A DNA stretch of 64,000 nt. Source: Mesostigma viride (Eukaryota; Streptophyta; Mesostigmatophyceae; Mesostigmatales; Mesostigmataceae). The notes beneath the pieces are model-generated. The model saw nothing but the letters and a program-made list of their open reading frames with translations, was not told where the DNA came from and did not search any database. This document shows positions 11,801-22,381 of this stretch, one piece after another (within the stretch, counting starts at the first letter, position 1; every line of letters starts with the position of its first letter). The translations under genes and the position numbers were made by a program. The stretch is taken from contig RPFO01002324.1 of the NCBI GenBank assembly GCA_009746045.1, positions 239,520 through 303,519 of the forward strand, given 5' to 3'.

Positions 11801-14800
11801 TAAGTATAAGTAAGGAGGGAAAGTATATAGTAGTAGGTTGTATACATAGTAGTATACATACTAGTATTACTGTAGTATAATAATGATAATGATTATTATT
11901 TGTGGCTTATCGTCAAAGACTGCATGCCTGAGTATAGTCAGCTGACAGTGCTCACGGCAAGCTTCGAGACTTAAGTTGATTCTAGCAAGCATGGAGTGAA
12001 TGTCGCAGGATGGCTGGGCTGCAGACGATCCCCTCACCAGTTCTCGAGGGCTGTATTAAGCCATCCACCACTCTTTGTCCTGCTGCACCCTCCACAGGTC
12101 CTCCGCGCCCTCCTCCCTAAGTACTACGGCTACGAGAGCGACACGGAGGGCGACTCGTTCACGCTCGTCTTCCACGACGCCATCGACGCGCTGGGCTGGG
12201 CCATGGAGGTGCAGCGGCAGCTGCTCTTCCCCGCGTCCCTGTCCATGGAGCCCAGCGGGAACACGCCGCGGAGGGTGAAGAGGCGAGAGAGCAAGTCCAC
12301 GGAAGAAGATGCCCACCTGACGGATTGGCCGCCGGAGCTGTTGGAGATGGAGGTGGCCAAGGAGGTGAAAGACCCCGTGGATGGGTCGGTCCTCTACCGT
12401 GGCCTGCGCGTGCGCATGGGCATCCACAGTGGAGTGCCAGAAGCGTGCATCATGCACCCCAACGGGCGGCAGCGCTACCAGGGGGAGGTGGTTGACCTGA
12501 CCAAGGCCATCCAGGGTGCGGCCGCATCAGGTGGCCAGGTGCTCATGTCCACAGTGGCGTGGCACTCCCTGGGGTTGCACATGCGCTCGGTCGTCTGCCA
12601 CCACATGGGCATGCAGGAGGTGGGTGGCTGCTTTCTTGTTCTCCCCTTGCAGCCTACCGTGTGAATAGGGCCAGGTCACATGTACCTCTCCTCTCCTATT
12701 GCTCGGAGAGATGTGTAGCTTTATATCATAGTTGCTACTACCACTTGATCATCCGGCGGGCGCGAGGATCTTGAAAGATTACCTTCCTTGCTTACTCATG
12801 GCGAGAAAGCAACCGTCACCCCTTGCGAGCCGTTGGCCACGCGCTGATAACCCCAGCCTTCCTCCTCGCACATACTGGCACCTGCGAGTGTGTTGCGCCT
12901 GATATGTCGCGGCGTTAAAGCTTTGCTCCCACCTTTCTGCGTGGCTCCTGCACAATGCCTCCATCTCCCCACCACCATGGCCATGGGATGGCTGCCTTCC
13001 CCCCCCGCTCCAGGTCGGTGAGAGGCTCCCCCCCGTGCATGTCATGCAGGTGCTGCCCCAAGAGTTGGTGAAGCGCGCCCCCTTTTTGCCTCTTAAGTCC
13101 AGGTCGCTGTGGCCGTCCTTCTTCGACGCGCCGTGTGCAAGCGAGTGCTACCTCAAGGCGGAGCCACCCAAGCAGCCGGTGGTGATCTGTTTCATGTACG
13201 TGGGAGGTGCCAGCACGCTGCGCAGGACGCCAGGGTACCAGCAAGCCGTCACCTTGCTGGTCGGCTTCGTGCAGAGCCGGCTGTCCCAATACGAGGCGTA
13301 CGAATGCGAGGAGAAGGACGGCAACTTCCTGCTGGCGTTCCGGTCGCCCATCCAGGCCGCCCACTTTGCGGAGGCGGTGCAGCGGGAGGCCATGGACTTG
13401 GATTGGCCGGAGAAGCTGCTGGAGCAGGACGCGGCCGCGGAGGTGGTCAAGATGGCAGGGGATAAAGCGGACGGTGGCGCCAAGGTCGCATGCGTTGTCT
13501 TCAGGTAAAGAATAGGCGCCGCATGCCGCCCCATCCGTTACCGTCTCTGGGGCCCCTTCTGGCCATGGGCAGGCTTGGGATGGCGTGCGAAAATGTTTCA
13601 ATGTAGGAACGGTGCACTTCTTGGCGGACGTTGCGCATCGTAACCTTTTTGGCAGCACCACGTGTAGCCTTGACTGCCTTGATGGTTGGGAAGATACTTC
13701 GCCAGAATAAGTGGTACACTCTCCCCTCTGTCTGGGCTGGCTGGCGCCTACAAACCACGCTGAGTCGTTGCGCTCTTAAGGCTGGCCCCATGCACCGTCG
13801 CGTGGGACTGTAAAAATGTTTTGCCTGCCAGTCTGCATGCCGTGTCACATAGCGTGTTCCTTTCAATACATTTCCAGGGTAAGAAGAGGCCGTGTGAACA
13901 GTAGTAAAAATGAAAATGGCAAAAGAGATTTGAAGACTGTAGTTGCTGGGAAGCTGCCTGGGTTGCGTTGCAGGATCGACCAGGTCCATGTTTTCAACGA
14001 GTTTACCTGGCCATACATGTGCCTCAGGTAGATTGCGAGCTTTATGCCAGGTTGATTATTTTCAGCCTGCCGTGAAGACTCGTTTTTCTGTCTTACGCTC
14101 TATGCCCAGTATGACTTCAGTTTAATTGAGATGCTGGCATTGCACTGTCCTGCCTTCATATAGCCATGCACATGGGAGATTTTCTCCGTTTACTGTCTTG
14201 ATAAAGTGCCCAGTGATATCCAGGCATTGCAAGTTCAATCCTGCTTGCCCATTTCGTCTCAGTTCTCCACTAGTTGTTAAAAGGTCAACCGCCCATGACA
14301 GCTGAGCGAGTGTCATCTCTCGTCTTACCACTGCTGCTGGTCTTGGATCTCCTCAAGCTCGCTGATGAACCCTTCAAACAAATCCCCCCGCTACTCGAGT
14401 GTGTTGTCTACACTTTGCCCCAGCCTGGGTGAATGCGCACGGTCAGGTTAGCTACTTTGATATGCAGGCCACAGAGAAAAACATTTCTAGAGGAGAATAC
14501 CACTGCCTCATGAGATGGTATTTTCTACCAGCCAAGCTCCCAGCTTTTTCTATGCAATGGAGCACCTGATTCCAATCGACTGGTTTGTGTTTGCAAAATA
14601 ATTTCCATGCAGGGGCCTGCGGCTTCAAATCGGCCTGTGCATGGGCATCCCTAATGACTGCCGGCCCCATGTGGCCACCGGCCGCGCCGCCTATTTTGGG
14701 CCGGTGGTCAACCGAGCCGCCCGCATCGCTGCCACGGCGGCGCATGGCCAGACGCTGGCCAACCACGAGGTCATTGAGAGCATCAAGGGGCAGGCCGTCG

Positions 14801-15662
14801 CCATTTCCTTCCTAGAGTTGGGAGAGTTCGGCTTAAAGGTACTCTTCTGTCATGCAGTTGCTGTCTTGGCCCCGGCAGGTCTATTGTCATGAGTACCTTG
14901 AAAGTGGTCAACATTGCTAAGAACCTCACATTTGTGGGGTGATATGGTTCGCAGGTGAGGATGCAAGCAAGCTCTTCACATTTGGTTGCCAGAAGCCCTC
15001 ATTAAGTTGCTGCCTGGGGCGAGCGGAAAACATTCGCATACAGTACGGTACCGTAGTTCAAGAATACGCTCGGTGCATCTCTACATTTCAGCCTTTCGCT
15101 GTGAAGGAAAGGTGCTTCAAGTGACGCCCTGGGACGTGATCATAGTCGTGCTTGCTGCGCCGCTCTCCTACTGATGCGTCTCTCTTACCGACGCCTGTGT
15201 GGGCTGGCGTGCTGGCCTGCCAATGTCGCGCAGGGCGTCAAGGAGCTCCTGCACCTGTACCAGATATCCAGCGAGGCGCTGGACCACCGGCTGTTCCCCC
15301 GCACGCTGAAGCTGGCCAAGTCCTTCCTGACCACCATCAGCCACGAGGAGGTCGGCAGCAGCGACGGGAAGAACCACGCGAGTTCCTCGCACACGCAGGG
15401 GTCCATGAAGCGGGCGGGGGACCTGGCAAGCACCCCGGTGAGCTTGAAGGTGGAAGGCTCTACCAAGAAGGGCGCCCACCGTACAAGTGTCAGCGTCCGT
15501 GGTATGCCCCCGCTCATGACGCAGAGCTCGCTGCCCATCGGCGACACAGTCAGCGACACGGACCTGTCGGACATGTCGTACGATGAGCTGCTGGAGCGTG
15601 TCAAGAGCCTGATAGCTGAGGTCGCAGCACTGAGGGCCATGGGAGTGGGCCGGGGAAACTAG
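5887..15662 (+). CDS. Receptor-type class III nucleotide cyclase (nine exons)
   Basis: Predicted single-pass membrane receptor that makes a cyclic nucleotide inside the cell on binding an extracellular ligand. Exons: 5887-6218, 6771-7272, 7615-7899, 9093-9849, 11037-11110, 12098-12619, 13014-13504, 14613-14838, 15234-15662. All introns are GT-AG and every junction keeps phase, giving 1205 aa. Residues 1-22 resemble a signal peptide. About 55-440 look like a type 1 periplasmic-binding fold (YVGPDPYVCG; CVDAQHYLGAY). EGF-like Cys-rich modules lie at about 447-497 and 506-556, and a membrane helix at 571-594. Cyclase domain C1 spans about 620-824 (metal Asp D626 and D669); C2 about 878-1063 (transition-state pair N1021/R1025 in GPVVNRAARI). 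A short coiled coil ends the protein. Kinetoplastid receptor cyclases have a comparable plan. The start codon is less certain than the rest; cAMP versus cGMP specificity is not settled. Confidence 0.9.
7878..8625 (+). repeat. About 51-bp minisatellite carrying the exon-3 end and splice donor
   Basis: About 15 tandem copies. The first copy is the last part of cyclase exon 3 plus its donor (CGCAG|GTGAGG, junction 7899/7900). Later copies repeat ATGGGCTGCGTGGACGC, CAG and GTGAGGGCGTG inside intron 3. Most units therefore carry an intact consensus 5' splice site; the last copy reads GCTGGTGAGG instead. Unit length varies from about 47 to 54 bp through G-run length changes. Confidence 0.93.
10467..10769. 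repeat. 28-bp minisatellite with a three-unit higher-order pattern
   Basis: About 10.8 units of 28 bp in cyclase intron 4, each built around CAGGCGTGCMCATGG. Units alternate between CCCATGGTGTTTTG, CACATGGTGTTTTG and CACATGGCATATTG endings in an 84-bp cycle, so the array grew by duplicating trimers. Confidence 0.9.
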
Positions 15663-17640
15663 GATGGTGATGTGTTAAGGAAATGTGTGTTATTTGTGGC
15701 TATTTATCGTGGTTATTATGCGCACCTTGAGATTGAGTTGATTTAGTCTTTTGTGCTGCTCATTAGCTGCACATTTCCGCACTTTGAGTGGCGTGTACAA
15801 TAGGTCTGTAGCCTTCCGACTGGTGGCTTTATCTGAAAGCTTCTTGTTGCTTTGGGAAGTTCCGTTGTCAACCCACACTTCCTCATGCGCTTATCCATAT
15901 TTTTGGTAGCGAGACATGAGCAAGGTTGTGCGGGGGGGTGTATGATATGCATTGACGCAGGCATGAGATCTCATTCTACATATCAGCCTTGATTTGTGAG
16001 ACGTGCCAGGGTGGGGTTGTGGTAGCCAAGTGTGGGGTTATGGTAGGAGCGTACTATATGATCTGGAAACAGGCGCATGCGATTCCATGCAGCATATCTG
16101 AGTTCTTGGTAGAAGAAACGAGTGGCGGTTGCAGTGGGGAGTGCACGATACTATCTGATGATGGGCCCATGTATTCTTGGCCTTACAACCAGATAACGTG
16201 ATGTGCACAAAAAGGCTTTCCTAAGCAACTGTATGACCCAGTCATTTTTTTACCCTGCCAGCATGAAAGCCTGAATATTGTTTTGGGCATGAATCCATGG
16301 AGCCATAAATTGTTCGGCTAAGTAGCTTACTGTTAGTTTGGATTGCTCAGCTTATTGTAGCTTTGGAAGTGATAGTATCGATTTCATTGGATATCATTGA
16401 ATTGACTGAATCGGTTGAACTGATTGCGGATTAATTTGAATTAATGTTAAAATTAAATCACGTTACTGTGTTACGGAGCGTAAGGCCTCAATTGAATGGA
16501 TGGTTGGGCGTGTTCCAAATCAAAATTCTGCCGTGTCCAGTAGTACTAAACCCTATCCGTGTCCAGTGCTAACCCCCATATCCTTTGAGCTATCTCCAAA
16601 AATGCTGATGACGCAAGCAAATCCCGTGCCATAGCCCTAGCTGTCGATTACGTCAATTATGGCTTTGTGCCAAACTATGTGCGCATTTCGCAGCAGTACA
16701 GCAAATCGTCATTTGCTGCCAATTAATCCTGCCAACCGGACACATTTCAGACCTTGGCGCGCTCAAACTATGAGCAACACGCGTGCGCATCATCCAATCG
16801 TTCCATCACGTACTGAAGATGGAATAGATCTATGACTATTCTTGAATGAATTGCCCAGCAGCAATATGCTGACGCCCCGCCCATCGAGGAGATCGCGCCT
16901 CCAGCAGCCTGGTAAGAGTCCCGGCATGCTATCCTGATCTTCGTCGCTTGTGATTCGTCTGCTGGAACCCTCAGACTGTGGACTATCCTTGCTCGCGCGC
17001 GATGTAACAGTGAAAAGTGATACTTCGAGTTCTGGAGATCCAGATGGCTGGAGGAATCTGCATGTCTGCGAGCCGGAAGCACGGCCACGTGACTGAGAGA
17101 TTGTTGGTCTTTGGTGGAATCGTCGACTAGACCCAAAGTTTTCGCTGAATTGGAATCCAGCAGAGTAGCGTACCTGCGATGGATCAGAAATTTGTTTCCT
17201 CTGTACGGACGGAACCTTGAAGAACCTTTATGGAGTTGCCCTTTTGATTGGAGACACCATACGTGCGGACCTGTCAGAGTGTTCAGACTAGCCAGACGGT
17301 CTTCTGACCTCTAAAGTGAATGTAGGTTACTTGTGAGTGTGAAGGAGCCTTACCCTTTGGTTGCTAGTTGCTGAGTGGGCCTGAGAATGGCTGCTAAAGG
17401 AAGATTGGTCCGATGGGTTGGATGAGGAGCCCCGGCCCATTGTGGGTGGCGACGTTTGGTATATCGTAGTCGAAGCGGCTGGCCAGCTGTGCGGATCGAC
17501 AGTTCCCCCTTGCCACGCAACCACTATGTTACTAATGTAAGAGTAAAGTCAGTCCCTTTGTTCGCTGTTCTCATACTGCGGGCTCTCATGGCCTTCGTCT
17601 TTTTATTGACCTCATCATAAGGAGAATAGCTGACCGCGAT
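15663..17640. other. Intergenic, no gene recognised
   Basis: Sequence after the cyclase stop is less GC-rich with only short unrelated open frames. A poor frame of 122 codons on the minus strand (16768-17136) has no recognisable motif. The cyclase 3'UTR and polyadenylation site must lie in the first few hundred bases, but I could not place them. Confidence 0.5.
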
Positions 17641-17789
17641 CGTCGCCCCTGCCGGGTCAATCCTCAGGCTCTTCGACATACAGCCGCGGGAGACCCCAGC
17701 CAGACTCTCTTCTCGACGAGCTCAGGACCCAGCTCTTGGCGCGCAAGGAACAGCACTGCAGGCCGGCGCCTATATACCGCCTGCCCCAT

Positions 17790-18050
17790 CCACGGGACAA
17801 GGCTGGGCCCCCTCCAGTACGTGGTCCTTACCTTCAGCGACACTGTCGCAGCCCGAGTTCGGTTCCTCTCTCGCCGCAAGAACATGGTAAATTATAACAC
17901 CCCCTGGTTGCTTGACGACGACCTGACGCCAGCGGCCATGCAGCAGCAACGCCGCGCCCAGTGGCCCGACTACCTCCGCCACAAGACCAGCCCCGAGAAG
18001 CCCCAATTGTACTGGCGAGGCGGGAACCTTTATTATGTCAACAAGAAACT
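17790..18050 (+). pseudogene. Retroelement ORF fragment (L1 ORF1 C-terminal-like)
   Basis: A partial frame containing FLSRRKN, LDDDLTPAAMQQQRR and LYWRGGNLYYVNKK. The order 'DLTP-x-Q-RR ... W/F-RG-x-L-x-(I/V)N' resembles the C-terminal domain of L1-type ORF1 proteins and matching segments of plant and algal non-LTR elements. It is truncated at both ends. A related copy lies 570 bp downstream. Confidence 0.5.
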
Positions 18051-18389
18051 GTGTAAGCCCCCCCGGGCTCCCCTGGGATAGAGCATTCAAGCTACTGAGT
18101 TGTCTAGATGCAGGGGGCAATCGACAATAATGGGATAGCTTAGGCATTAACCGCATTATAGTAGCACTTGAAATGATATCAGCGCACAGCGTTATAGTAC
18201 CTTTAATTAGCTCTGGCACCTTGTCAGGCCAATGATCAGCTTGCACGCCTTAGATGACGTCTTGAGCCCACATCTCCGACCTTTGTAGCATAAGCTATGT
18301 GTCAGCCTACCTATGGTATTGCATGGTAATAATTGTATCGCACCCAGGAAGAACTGCGTGGGTGCCACCGCCTTCCCCACGCACCGGCA

Positions 18390-18665
18390 CGGGGCATAGT
18401 AGAGGCGGCTCCCCCACCAGTCCTGCTCACCTTCCCCTCCCCCGAGGACAAGCAGCGGTTCCTTTCTCGTCACAAGAGGTTGCACAACCTCACCTGGACG
18501 CTGGACGACGACCTGACCCCCGCCCAGCAGCAGCAGCGACGCGGCCTGTACACGGCCGAAATACCTCCACCACAAGCAGGCGTACCCCCAGAAGCCCAAG
18601 GTGTACTGGAGGGGCGGGGACCTGATGATCAACCACAAGATGTGGACGCCCACAAGCGTACGTGG
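18390..18665 (+). pseudogene. Second retroelement ORF fragment, frameshifted
   Basis: Related to the fragment at 17790: FLSRHKRLHN, LDDDLTPAQQQQRR, then a frame change, after which KVYWRGGDLMINHK reads in another frame. The frameshift shows it is dead. It runs directly into a retroelement 3' end at about 18660. Confidence 0.55.
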
Positions 18666-18985
18666 ACTTTTCGTGATAGACTCGGCATGGACATGTGCTA
18701 CACTAGACGTGACGGGCTCACACCCGGGCAGCCTCCTGGTCTGTCTGTAATATGGAGGCAGATGGTGCGCAAGGATTGATGGCACGTAGTGATGAAGGAG
18801 ACCACCCCCAAGCCTGTGGGGGCTCCGCGTGTGACCAAGTATGGCATTCATAGCGATTTGGGCCGCGGTGCCCACACCCCTGTAACTAGGACCTAGATAG
18901 CTTACACCATCCATTCCATCCCATAGTTCCCCTCCCACTGAGGACTTATGCTCACGTGACGCGGTCACGTGTCTATTGATTAATT
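18660..18985 (+). mobile_element. Non-LTR retroelement 3' end with hairpin and (TTAA)n tail
   Basis: About 325 bp alignable by eye to 21793-22110 (shared TCTGTAATATGGAGGCAGATG-like block, a CACCCCCAAG block, and CACTGAGGACTTATGCTCAC). It ends with the perfect hairpin CACGTGAC-GCG-GTCACGTG (18953-18971) followed by TTAA repeats, as expected for the 3' tail of a LINE or a dependent SINE. Confidence 0.65.
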
Positions 18986-19185
18986 AATTAATTAATGTGG
19001 ACGCCCCCCGCGGGCTAGAATAGCCCTAGCTTGAATAATTCGTAGTCACTGCCGCCATGGCAGCCATGCCTAGAATGTTCGCCTAGCTGTGCCACCATAC
19101 CTAGTCACGTGCACCGCTAACCCACGGTACACAACTGAGCCTAGCCTTAGCTTAGCCCTTGTACAGCCATGCTACATCCTGGCTA

Positions 19186-20060
19186 TTCTGATCAGGCACT
19201 CCGCAAAGGTGAAAACCATTGCGTTCAGTGCCGGGCCGCGGAAAACGCGGAAAACGCGATCTGCAAATGAATCCGACCGGAATCGAACTGGGGACCTCTC
19301 GCACCAATTTTGCTGACTATAGGACAGACGTCTCCGGTTACCATGGCATCGCCAACTTACACCTACAGTCATCCGCAAAAGTTCTCCTGTCCGGGGAGTG
19401 ATGCAAGCCTTTCGGATTTGGTACTAGATAAATCACTCGAGATCTGTGTGTAGGAGTACTACACACGTGTCTGCACGCGAGACTTGTTCAGTCTCGCACC
19501 GTGAGACGGGCTGAACACGGCTGAAACCTTCTTTTAGTAGAAGGGGGCGTAGCCGGTACTATCGAAATCAGCCAAGCGTATATTCTGATCAGGCACTCCG
19601 CAAAGGTGAAAACCATTGCGTTCAGTGCCGGGCCGCGGAAAACGCGGAAAACGCGATCTGCAAATGAATCCGACCGGAATCGAACTGGGGACCTCTCGCA
19701 CCAATTTTGCTGACTATAGGACGGACGTCTCCGGTTACCATGGCATCGCCAACTTACACCTACAGTCATCCGCAAAAGTTCTCCTGTCCGGGGAGTGATG
19801 CAAGCCTTTCGGATTTGGTACTAGATAAATCACTTGAGATCTGTGTGTAGGAGTACTACATACACATGCACGTGTCTGCACGCGCGAGACTTGTTCAGTC
19901 TCGCACCGTGAGACGGGCTGAACACGGCTGAAACCTTCTTTTAGTAGAAGGGGGCGTAGCCGGTACTATCGAAATCAGCCAAGCGTATATTCTGATCAGG
20001 CACTCCGCAAAGGTGAAAACCATTGCGTTCAGTGCCGGGCCGCGGAAAACGCGGAAAACG
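19186..20060. repeat. About 400-bp tandem repeat, 2.2 copies
   Basis: Units start at 19186, 19583 and 19990 (spacing 397 and 407 bp; the second unit has a small insertion near 19860). Copies are nearly identical. On the minus strand each full unit contains AGTTCGATTCC, close to the RNA polymerase III B box GGTTCGANTCC, within tRNA-like sequence. I could not fold a convincing tRNA, so a tRNA-derived SINE or a tRNA pseudogene caught in a tandem duplication is possible. The third copy breaks off at about 20060. Confidence 0.85.
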
Positions 20061-20080
20061 GCTATGATCAGATCCTGGCT

Positions 20081-20585
20081 ATGATCAGATTACTTGCCCA
20101 CACTCCTTGCTATGATATGCTCACACGGGTCTTATTGCACCCACAGCACTTGCCGGATCGTCTATATCGTGTCCGATTGCAGCTCAGTGTGGCATGCCTC
20201 TGCCATGAAGGAGAAAGGGGGTCTCTGCCCTTTCTTCCTGTTGTGCACATACAGGGATTAAAAGCACTTTGGTGCTCCGTGACTCCCCAACGGGAGCACG
20301 AGTATTTATTATTTTTTAATTAATTAATTAATTAATTAATTAATTAATTAATTAATTAATTAATTAATTAATTAATCAATTGCACCAACAGCGTTGCGCC
20401 CCGGCACCATGCATGCTGTGGGGAGAGCGCTCTGTGGCCTGCCCACTTGCCGTGGCAAAGAGAGAAGCTAAAGCGCCCTCCCTCGATCCTTCTCGTTGTG
20501 TATATAGGGTTGAAGGTTCCTTTACTCTGTATTGGCACCCGCGTGACGCAGTCACATGCTTATTAATAATAAATTAATTAATGAA
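20081..20585 (+). mobile_element. Retroelement tail fragments and (TTAA)n tract
   Basis: Two short fragments each end in an AT tail. The first ends in a pure TTAA/TAAT tract at about 20313-20378. The second ends with the hairpin GTGAC-GCA-GTCAC (20543-20555) and a TTAATTAATG tail. The hairpin matches the 3' ends at 18953 and 22083, so these belong to one family. Confidence 0.55.
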
Positions 20586-20829
20586 GGAGAATAGACTGTT
20601 TAGGGTTTTGTAGGGATTTTAAGTCTCGCTGACCCACATCTGGTGGACACGAGAGCAAGCAGCTATTGAAGGCTGTCTTCACGCTAGCTGAGGGAATTCC
20701 ATCTGAAAGTGGCCACGAGCCTGGACGCTATCCAAAGAACGTACGTGAACTCGCTCGATCTAGGTAAAGATATTTGATTCAATCTAACTCAAGAAGGAAG
20801 AATGTCAAATTTTCCTTGAAACACTCGCG

Positions 20830-21600
20830 TATACCCATCCCCCTGATTGCTGTCATCCGCAAGCTGTATGAGGGGTTGACCACCTTGGTGTGCACTCAAC
20901 AGGCATAATGCTGCCATGCCCTCTGCAGACAGGCGTCCGGCAAGGCTGTGTCCTGTCACCGTACCTGTTCAATATTGTCGTGGATTATGTTGTGCGTCCG
21001 CTTTGCTTGCATCGTTGGCGGCGAACCTGGCCTCATGATCAAGAATGAGCCGGGGAAAGGGGGGCCGACCAACCCGCTAAATTTAATCGCTGAACTCATT
21101 TATGCCGACGACATCACGCTCATATTGAGGAGCCGGCGTCCGCCCAGCTTAATTTGGCTGGACTGCCTGGCACTTGAGGCCCGTGCTGTCGGTCTAGAAG
21201 TCAGCCCCAAAACGCATGGCCCTCGGCCTGGCAGGGCCCTCGCCCCAATTACTTCGCCTCGATTTAGACGACACCACGGTAAACTACCCTGCTTCGATCA
21301 GGCCGCTTCAAACTGCTCGGCAGCTGACTACCCGACTGCGAGGACGACATGAAGACCCGGATTGGCATGGCGTGGGGGCAGCTCCTTGAGCACCGTTGCT
21401 GGCGGAGCACCCCCGCCCTGTCCCAGATTGTCAAGCACGACCTGTTCAAGGACGTCATTCTGACGATCCTGACCTACGGTGCCGAGAACGTGGACGGGAT
21501 GCTGATCGATGCAGGAGCTGGAGAAACAACTCGATGGCACTGTCACCGAGATGTTGCGTAGGGCGCTTCATATTCCATTCAGTTCGCACATTGAGCAATG
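20830..21600 (+). pseudogene. Non-LTR reverse transcriptase pseudogene
   Basis: Broken reverse transcriptase palm and thumb. GVRQGCVLSPYLFNIVVD is encoded at about 20930-20985, the catalytic YADD box (LIYADDITLI) at about 21098-21127 in another frame, and DMKTRIGMAWGQLL ... LTYGAEN at about 21346-21492 in a third. The upstream fingers and endonuclease are absent, so the copy is 5'-truncated and frameshifted. The order fits an L1/RTE-type LINE. Confidence 0.8.
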
Positions 21601-21789
21601 AGGATTTGTACGCTGATTTACAATATGTTTCTCACATTCTTAGGCACTGGCGCCTGGGCCTAGCTGGGCACCCAGTGGCCCGCACTTCAGGTAGACACAT
21701 CAGACAGTGTAGCTGGCACCAAGCCCGCGCACCCCGGGCGATTTGTCCTCACGTGGCATGCCCCGGGCCGTGCGCGGCCGGGCGGCCGC

Positions 21790-22125
21790 CCTCCGTGGAC
21801 TCTCCGTGATAGGCTAGGCATGGACATGCGCTACCCTAGAGGGGACGGGCTCTCCCGGGGATCGAGCCCCCTGGTTTCTCTGTAATATGGAGGCAGATGA
21901 CTCGTATATAAAGATTGGTGGCAGACGGTTAGTAAGGACAACACCCCCAAGTCAGTGGGGGGTCTGCGTATGACCCCCATTCATAGTGATTTGGGCTGTG
22001 GTGCCCGCAACCCTGTAGCTAGAAATTAGATAGCTAGATCCATCCACCCCATCCCATATCCACCCCACTGAGGACTTATGCTCACATGACGCAGTTGCGT
22101 GAATTAAATCAATTAATTAGTAAGT
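21790..22125 (+). mobile_element. LINE 3' end, second copy
   Basis: Alignable by eye to 18660-18985, ending in a degenerate hairpin (22083-22101) and an AATTAATTAG tail. It follows the reverse transcriptase fragment and probably belongs to the same insertion. Confidence 0.6.
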
Positions 22126-22381
22126 AAGTACTTGCGTGTCATGCGCATGGACATGCCACGGAGTACTATGCTAATTAATCTCATTAGAAAATAATTACAC
22201 GGAAGTTACAAATATCGTCTGCATCATGCCCCAACCATATAGTCACTAGACGGGGATATAATCCTCATCTGACCTGTTCTCTACTGTAATGGCAGACGAG
22301 GCGGTAGTGTATTTCATTGATGATTTTAATTAGTTAATGGCCTTGTTGTATGACAGCCACCAGATGAGTTGCTTCGCGGCT

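Noticed and set aside
19186-20060. Functional tRNA gene in the 400-bp unit
   Set aside because: A B-box-like sequence is present, but acceptor and anticodon stems do not pair convincingly.
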